Below are positions 7,379 through 11,435 of a DNA stretch of 11,435 nt, piece by piece. The notes under the pieces were generated by a model that had not been told where the DNA came from, did not search any database, and saw only the letters and a program-made list of their open reading frames with translations. Each line of letters begins with the position of its first letter. Within the stretch, counting starts at the first letter, position 1. Source of the DNA: Amoeboradix gromovi (lineage: Eukaryota > Sanchytriomycota > Sanchytriomycetes > Sanchytriales > Sanchytriaceae). The translations under genes were made by a program, and so were the position numbers. The stretch spans positions 1-11,435 of the forward strand of contig JADGIF010000296.1 of assembly GCA_018985225.1 (NCBI GenBank), in the 5' to 3' direction.

Positions 7379-7442
7379 TTGGGCAATTAATAAATATAAC
7401 TTCAGTAATAGAATGCAAAAGACTTTGATTTATTCTTTTTAT
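7379..7442. terminator. Shared 3' region of two convergent genes
   Basis: Only 64 bp separate the permease stop from the stop of the minus-strand acyl-CoA synthetase. On the plus strand AATAAA occurs in TTAATAAATATAAC. On the minus strand AATAAA occurs as the complement of TTTATT near 7429-7434. The two 3' UTRs must overlap. Confidence 0.6.
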
Positions 7443-9521
7443 CTACTTTCTTAGCAAGTCATTCGCTTCATTTATTTCTTTTTGATATCGCTTACAAATC
7501 TCCCTTCGCTGTAATTTCATCGCAGCAGTCAACATCCCATTTGCAGGTGTCCATTCTTCTTCGCTAATTACCACATTCCCTACCAACTGTGTCCCTTTCA
7601 GTTTGTATTCCTTTGCGGTAGTCAACAATGACTCCAACATCTGAATTCTTGTTAGTTGGCAGTTTAAACTGTTTACAACGATAATTGGCAACTTGCACTC
7701 TGAATGAGCTGTCACCATGACATTAACACAATGTTTGTTTTGTTTATAAACACTTTCTAATGCTTCTAATGCAATGTATTCACCATTACTCAACTTTACC
7801 AAATTCTTTTTCCTATCGATTATTTTAATAAGACCTGTTGATCCAGGTACCTCATTGTGCCTTTGTAACGCAGTGTCTTTTAAGGGCACTATCTCCCCAA
7901 TATCTCCAGTCTTCAGCCACCCATCCTCGAACGATTCTCGTGTTATTTTTGGTTGTTTGTAATACCCTTTGCAAATGGAAGGTCCTTTCAGCCAGATTTC
8001 ACCACGTGGTGGATTATCTGTGCTGCAGTAATCAATGTAATTTACCAACTTCAATTGCAAAGAAGGAACTACAACTCCAACCACTCCACTTTTAAATCCA
8101 ATTTGCGGCACCAGCAAACATCCCATACCCACTGTCTCAGTCATTCCAAATCCCACATAAATAGGGCACAGTACGTTAGTAAGAAACGTCTGAGTATCAG
8201 AGTTTAAAGGACTTCCACCACTCAGGGCAATTTTCAACTTTCCACCAGTTGCTGCCCTGATCTTTTTGAATGCAAAATCAGCTACATGAGCCATTGGCAG
8301 CCCTCTATCTATACTCCATTGCTTCATTTTATAAGCACCCCAAAATATCATTCTGATTGGCAACGAGGCACTTTCAATCTTTTTAAGAATACCTTTACGA
8401 ATCGTATCCCAGACTTGTGGAACCCCAACCATAACAGTGGGTCTTAGTTCCTTGATATCTCCGTTGCAATTCTTCGTAAACTGATCAGTCAGCGTACGTG
8501 TAGTGCCAAACCCAAGTTGGATTCCTAAATACAAACAGCAAGTCTCAACAGCCAACTCAAGAATATGAGCCAATGGTAAGTATGCTAAATAGACATCACC
8601 AGCACCAATATATCCACCCAGCATGTCCTGAGCACTTCCTATTGTAGCCATGATATTTGAATGAGTTATCTCGACCCCCTTTGGGGTCCCAGTGCTTCCA
8701 CTAGTATACATGATACATGCAGTATCGGTAGGCAAGGGAGCACGCAAGGGTATCTGCAATGGATCGCCATGGATAATAGCTTCTTCAATAGGGATGCAAT
8801 TTGCAAACTTCTCTAATTGCTCAACAAAAGTAGTGGTTTCAGCACTAGTAGTGTTAATGCCTTGCTTGTATATGATCGTTCTTACGTTTTGCTTTTTCGT
8901 ACTTTCTAAATGGGTTAAAACCTCTATTAAGACTGTGAATTGATCAGATGTGCAATAAATTAAAGAAGCAACAGTTTCTGTCAGTGAATACTCCAGTCCG
9001 TCAGCACCTAAAGTATCGTAGGCTGTGCAAATGACTATGTTTTGAGACCATGCCGCATGCGCGACTAATTGCCACTCAATTGAGGTAGAAGCAAAAATAC
9101 ACAAGACCTGTTTCTCAGCCAACAGATGCCCAAGGTACTTGCCAAGAGCTAGAGCACGATGGTAAAACAAAGACATTGTCATCCACTTGTAACCACTAAG
9201 CTGATAAAAAGTAAATGATTTCCCATCTCTTACCTCCTTGACAGTGTTGCTAAGAGACCTAAACCCAAACATGTTCGCATCTTTGTACTTTTGGTAAGCA
9301 TAGTTTAGCAGCTCAAGCATTGTCTTCGGCTCATTAGTTGATTCCAAGGAGTTCAAAATTTGATGAGGACCGCTGCGAAGACCGTTGAGAGACCAGATAG
9401 ACTGATATATAGTTTCATTAGAAGACTGATCCTTTCTTGTTATCATTAAGTTCTTTAATTTCTTTGGTTTCGCTAGCAAAATTGCAACGACTACAACAGC
9501 CAAAACACCGATTTCCCACAT
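7443..9521 (-). CDS. ACSL: Long-chain acyl-CoA synthetase (long-chain fatty acid-CoA ligase)
   Basis: Activates long-chain fatty acids to acyl-CoA through an acyl-AMP intermediate, feeding lipid synthesis or beta-oxidation. The 692 residues are close to yeast Faa1 (700). Residues 3-17 (EIGVLAVVVVAILLA) form a hydrophobic anchor followed by KPKKLKNL, so membrane attachment is likely. The adenylate-forming core is complete: AYDTLGADGLEYSL (168-180), ATP-binding loop TSGSTGTPKG (273-282), AYLPLAHILE (about 313-322), ALSGGSPL (about 432-439), YVGFGMTET (455-463), the fatty-acyl-CoA signature DGWLKTGDIGE (533-543) and DRKKNLVKLSNGEYIALEAL (569-588). The AYDTLG block is of the kind found in fungal Faa proteins. 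There is no intron. The ATG at 9521 is the first in frame that gives the anchor. No C-terminal SKL-type PTS1 is present (it ends LLRK), so peroxisomal import by that route is not indicated. Confidence 0.96.
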   Translation of the reverse strand: MWEIGVLAVVVVAILLAKPKKLKNLMITRKDQSSNETIYQSIWSLNGLRSGPHQILNSLESTNEPKTMLELLNYAYQKYKDANMFGFRSLSNTVKEVRDGKSFTFYQLSGYKWMTMSLFYHRALALGKYLGHLLAEKQVLCIFASTSIEWQLVAHAAWSQNIVICTAYDTLGADGLEYSLTETVASLIYCTSDQFTVLIEVLTHLESTKKQNVRTIIYKQGINTTSAETTTFVEQLEKFANCIPIEEAIIHGDPLQIPLRAPLPTDTACIMYTSGSTGTPKGVEITHSNIMATIGSAQDMLGGYIGAGDVYLAYLPLAHILELAVETCCLYLGIQLGFGTTRTLTDQFTKNCNGDIKELRPTVMVGVPQVWDTIRKGILKKIESASLPIRMIFWGAYKMKQWSIDRGLPMAHVADFAFKKIRAATGGKLKIALSGGSPLNSDTQTFLTNVLCPIYVGFGMTETVGMGCLLVPQIGFKSGVVGVVVPSLQLKLVNYIDYCSTDNPPRGEIWLKGPSICKGYYKQPKITRESFEDGWLKTGDIGEIVPLKDTALQRHNEVPGSTGLIKIIDRKKNLVKLSNGEYIALEALESVYKQNKHCVNVMVTAHSECKLPIIVVNSLNCQLTRIQMLESLLTTAKEYKLKGTQLVGNVVISEEEWTPANGMLTAAMKLQRREICKRYQKEINEANDLLRK

Positions 9522-9714
9522 TGAGTTTCAAAAAAACATTAGCCATAAGAGATGTCATAAAACACTTGAATTCAAGAAACAAGAATTTCCAAAGAGAAAT
9601 TGAAGGGCAAGCCAATCCTTTACAGTAGCTAGTCATGGCCCAACACCCTTCAACAATTGAATAATAATTCGTGTTTTTCATTTTTTTTGTTTCATGATGC
9701 TATGCTATCTATAG
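9522..9714. other. Upstream region of the acyl-CoA synthetase
   Basis: No gene is supported. On the minus strand this is the promoter side of the acyl-CoA synthetase, but no convincing TATA box sits close to the start; TATAGATAG near 9700 is about 180 bp away. GCTATGC occurs twice around 9692-9719. Confidence 0.35.
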
Positions 9715-10028
9715 CTATGCCCAAATTCCCATGTCTTTATCATTTTGGGCCTAAAGAAGCACTTAGATAATCCAATAGCTTGTCGTTCAAGATTCGCTTT
9801 TTGTCTATTTGATGAGACCAGAACATCAGATGATCATGAGGCAGATATGAGGTACCAAGCTTCTCTTAAATACCTTGTAAATTGTGTCATTCTTGGATCG
9901 GTTTGTGAGTATTGAAATGTATATTATCTATGCACTTTGATGTCTTTAGATTTGACATTTTCAGCATGAGAAGATTGGATCCATTTGCAATTGGTAATCT
10001 AGAGGAATATCAAATCTTCTGCAGCTAG
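9715..10028 (+). pseudogene. Coding-like open stretches, possible gene remnant
   Basis: 9715-9912 is open for 66 codons in a plus-strand frame and includes ACRSRFAFCLFDETRTSDDH and EADMRYQASLKYLVNCVILG. A second frame, 9930-10028, is ATG-initiated with 32 codons, including RRLDPFAIGNLEEYQIF. Neither has a conserved start, intron signals or a family I recognise. A frameshifted remnant is possible, but such runs can occur by chance. Confidence 0.18.
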
Positions 10029-10032
10029 AAGA
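10015..10032. repeat. Inverted repeat (6-bp arms)
   Basis: TCTTCT (10015-10020) pairs perfectly with AGAAGA (10027-10032) around GCAGCT. It is short and its role is unknown. Confidence 0.35.
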
Positions 10033-10061
10033 ATTTAAAATGAGGGTATATTGGTGGAATG

Positions 10062-10083
10062 TATATCATGTAATCGTGATATA
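10062..10083. repeat. Inverted repeat / hairpin upstream of PEX7
   Basis: TATATCATG and CGTGATATA form a 9-bp stem with one G-T wobble around a TAAT loop. It lies about 310 bp upstream of the PEX7 ATG. It could be a dimeric regulator site or simply AT-rich palindromy. Confidence 0.4.
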
Positions 10084-10130
10084 TGGTTTATTCAAGTAAA
10101 ATCCTTAACGGTAGCGGAGCTCACGCGGCC

Positions 10131-10143
10131 AAAGACGGTCTTT
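10131..10143. promoter_or_regulatory. 13-bp palindrome next to a GC-rich patch upstream of PEX7
   Basis: AAAGACGGTCTTT is perfectly symmetrical around one central G. It directly follows a locally GC-rich patch (about 10109-10130, with GGAGCTC and CGCGGCC) that is unusual in this DNA. It lies about 250 bp upstream of the PEX7 start, so a transcription factor site is plausible but unproven. Confidence 0.3.
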
Positions 10144-10388
10144 AAATGATATGCGGTTGTCTGTAATGTGTTATTGCCTGAGTACCGCATTCAGTGCTAC
10201 CTTGCCCAATATTACCCTAAACATCTCCACAATTTTTAGTATCTTATCTGCCTTGTGAGATTTATGCAATGCCATCGCTGACTTAAGTGGACCTTTGTTT
10301 TTTGCAAGAATAACTAACTTCCAGCTCGATTGAATTTTCTCAACAAGTAATTGTCTAGATTCTTAGTGTGTCCCGTTTGTTTTGTTCA

Positions 10389-11222
10389 ATGCAAAAGACA
10401 CCTGCATTACGTATTAAATGCTCTCCTTACCGGGAGCTAGTTGCTGCTGCCCATGGCGAGAATTTTGGAATCGCTGGGAAGGGTTATTGCACCGTTGGTG
10501 AGCGTACTCTAAATTTTAGCAACGTTTGCTCCGAGATTGAATGGAGTGAAGACGAAGAGAGATTATTTGTTTTTACTGGAAAAGGCAAGTTAGAAATATT
10601 TGATTCCAACCTAAATAAAATTGGAGAAGATAATATGAATGGGGAAGTAGTTAGTTGTCGTTGGAATTACATGCAAAAACAGCTTTTTGCAGTTTTGCTA
10701 AATGATAGCTGGATTATTGCAAATCCAAATGGATCTAAAGAAAGATATTTACTTCAGGGTGGTAATGAAATAGCATGGTCACCAAGAGACCCATATCAAC
10801 TCAGTATTTCACATATAAAGGGATTCAACATTTACGATATTAGGCAGCCTCAACCAGCAATGGCCATTGAATTTGATAAATGTATGGGAATTGATTACAA
10901 CAAATATCTTAATGAAATAGTCATTAGTACTGTCAATAAGCAAGTTTTAGTTTTTGATGAAAGACAGCAAAAAGTAAGATTAGCTCATCCATGCCATCAG
11001 TTGACGATTAAGAGTGTTAAGTGCTCGCCTTTTCATGCGGATAGGTTGGCATCTTGCTCATATGACTTGCACACCAAATACTGGTCGTACTCAGACCAAT
11101 TCAACTTGATCTGGGACAAAAAGGAACACAAAGAAATAATATCCGGTCTAGATTTCTCATTGTTCAACAACTTCTTATATGATTGTGGCTGGGATGGTAT
11201 AATTAGGAAATATGATGTATAG
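10389..11222 (+). CDS. PEX7: Peroxin 7, PTS2 import receptor (WD40 propeller)
   Basis: The soluble receptor that binds N-terminal PTS2 signals in the cytosol and carries cargo to the peroxisomal import machinery. The start is the ATG at 10389 (MQKTPALRIKCSPYRELVAA); an upstream GTG frame adds seven residues but is not a eukaryotic start. The protein has 277 residues, short against about 320 in human and 375 in yeast. The first blade carries AAHGENFGIAGKG, where PEX7 proteins have an x-x-N/Y-(F/Y)-G-(I/L)-x-G pattern. The end is diagnostic: IKSVKCSPFHADRLASCSYD, then ISGLDFSLFNN and DCGWDGIIRKYDV, matching the last two PEX7 blades. The middle blades are divergent, with few WD dipeptides, so some may be reduced. 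There is no intron. It converges on the next gene with 41 bp between stops. Confidence 0.92.
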   Translation: MQKTPALRIKCSPYRELVAAAHGENFGIAGKGYCTVGERTLNFSNVCSEIEWSEDEERLFVFTGKGKLEIFDSNLNKIGEDNMNGEVVSCRWNYMQKQLFAVLLNDSWIIANPNGSKERYLLQGGNEIAWSPRDPYQLSISHIKGFNIYDIRQPQPAMAIEFDKCMGIDYNKYLNEIVISTVNKQVLVFDERQQKVRLAHPCHQLTIKSVKCSPFHADRLASCSYDLHTKYWSYSDQFNLIWDKKEHKEIISGLDFSLFNNFLYDCGWDGIIRKYDV

Positions 11223-11230
11223 TATTGTGA

Positions 11231-11243
11231 ATAAAATTTATTA
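11231..11243. terminator. Bidirectional poly(A) signal
   Basis: GAATAAAATTTATTAC contains AATAAA on the plus strand, 9 bp past the PEX7 stop. On the minus strand it also gives AATAAA, about 20 bp past the stop of the convergent terminal gene. One near-palindrome can therefore serve both transcripts. Confidence 0.55.
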
Positions 11244-11263
11244 CTCAGAATTCAGGATAAAAC

Positions 11264-11435
11264 TTACATTTGCTTTCTGGCTAGTGTTTTTGTCATGTAT
11301 TCTTTGACTCTCTCTTCGTCTGGTTTTATTCTTCAATGATTCATTATGCGCTACGAGAATATGGGACACCAAATATAAAAACTAGACTAACTCGTTTTTA
11401 TAGGAGGTGCTCCATACGGAGGATATGCTGTCATT
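11264..11435 (-). CDS. 3' end of an unidentified gene, probably with an intron (partial)
   Basis: The terminal exon is read from 11330 to 11264 and encodes IKPDEERVKEYMTKTLARKQ, then Met and TAA. It is a strongly charged, helix-like C-terminus with an AATAAA about 20 bp beyond the stop. A TGA lies just upstream in frame, so an intron ending in GAAG at 11331 is likely. One parse takes the intron as 11331-11391 (61 nt, starting GTTAGT), joining upstream SISSVWSTSYKN through Glu to the last exon in frame. Another starts the intron at GTATGG (87 nt, from 11417) and joins MTAYP through Pro. Neither shows the TTAAC-R-TAG ending seen in the other two introns. I do not recognise the protein, and its start may lie outside the window. 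Confidence 0.45.
11359..11391 (-). repeat. 33-bp dispersed repeat, copy B (inverted relative to copy A)
   Basis: On the minus strand it reads GTTAGTCTAGTTTTTATATT and ends CATAT, matching 104-136 at 30 of 33 positions. It begins exactly at the proposed GTTAGT 5' splice site of the terminal gene, so in that model the repeat occupies the 5' half of an intron. Confidence 0.7.

Noticed and set aside
7838-8207. Plus-strand frames of 84-85 codons inside the acyl-CoA synthetase gene
   Set aside because: They are antisense to the conserved FACS and adenylation motifs and are shadows of the real gene.
9418-9681. Minus-strand 87-codon frame overlapping the acyl-CoA synthetase start
   Set aside because: It overlaps the N-terminal coding part of the synthetase in another frame, is Cys-rich and low in complexity, and matches nothing known. 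It is a shadow frame.
10347-10366. GTAATTGTCTAGATTCTTAG as a 20-nt intron in the PEX7 leader
   Set aside because: It begins like the citrate synthase intron but lacks TTAAC before the AG. There is no coding frame to test it against.
10368-10388. GTG at 10368 as the PEX7 start
   Set aside because: The ATG at 10389 gives an N-terminus that leads directly into the first blade. A GTG start is not expected in a nuclear gene.
11250-11267. GTAAGT at the stop of the terminal minus-strand gene as a 5' splice site
   Set aside because: No TTAAC-TAG acceptor follows before the PEX7 coding region on the opposite strand, and an AATAAA signal follows the stop at once.

Overview
The window is nuclear DNA from a eukaryote, most likely a unicellular one. 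All five firmly identified genes are eukaryotic housekeeping genes. Two are split by GT-AG introns, AATAAA-type poly(A) signals follow several stop codons, and there are no operons or Shine-Dalgarno sites. The DNA is AT-rich and uses the standard genetic code. The acyl-CoA synthetase carries the AYDTLG-x-x-GL-x-x-SL block I associate with fungal Faa1/Faa4-type enzymes. Together with branch points fused to the 3' splice site, this suggests an early-branching fungus or a relative such as a rozellid. That placement is inference.

Layout. 1-744: mostly non-coding, with one short minus-strand open frame, one copy of a 33-bp repeat, and a TATA-like box upstream of the first gene. 745-2065 (+): translation elongation factor 1B gamma, two exons. 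2105-3443 (+): mitochondrial citrate synthase, two exons separated by a 19-nt intron and starting only 39 bp after the previous stop. 3444-5911: about 2.4 kb with no intact gene. It holds many short plus-strand open stretches that look like fragments of decayed coding sequence, a 19-bp direct repeat, and a cluster of hairpins at 5152-5577. 5912-7378 (+): PiT-family phosphate permease. 7443-9521 (-): long-chain acyl-CoA synthetase, convergent with the permease and 64 bp from it. 9522-10388: gene-free apart from a 66-codon open stretch and several inverted repeats. 10389-11222 (+): PEX7, the peroxisomal PTS2 receptor. 11264-11435 (-): 3' end of an unidentified gene running off the window, convergent with PEX7 at 41 bp.

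The genes are not one pathway, though three touch carbon and lipid metabolism: citrate synthase takes acetyl-CoA into the TCA cycle, the acyl-CoA synthetase activates fatty acids, and PEX7 imports PTS2 enzymes, in many eukaryotes including thiolase, into peroxisomes. The window contrasts very tight gene spacing (39, 64 and 41 bp) with long apparently derelict gaps. The clearest novelty is splicing: a 19-nt intron, and the identical TTAAC-R-TAG ending of both confirmed introns.
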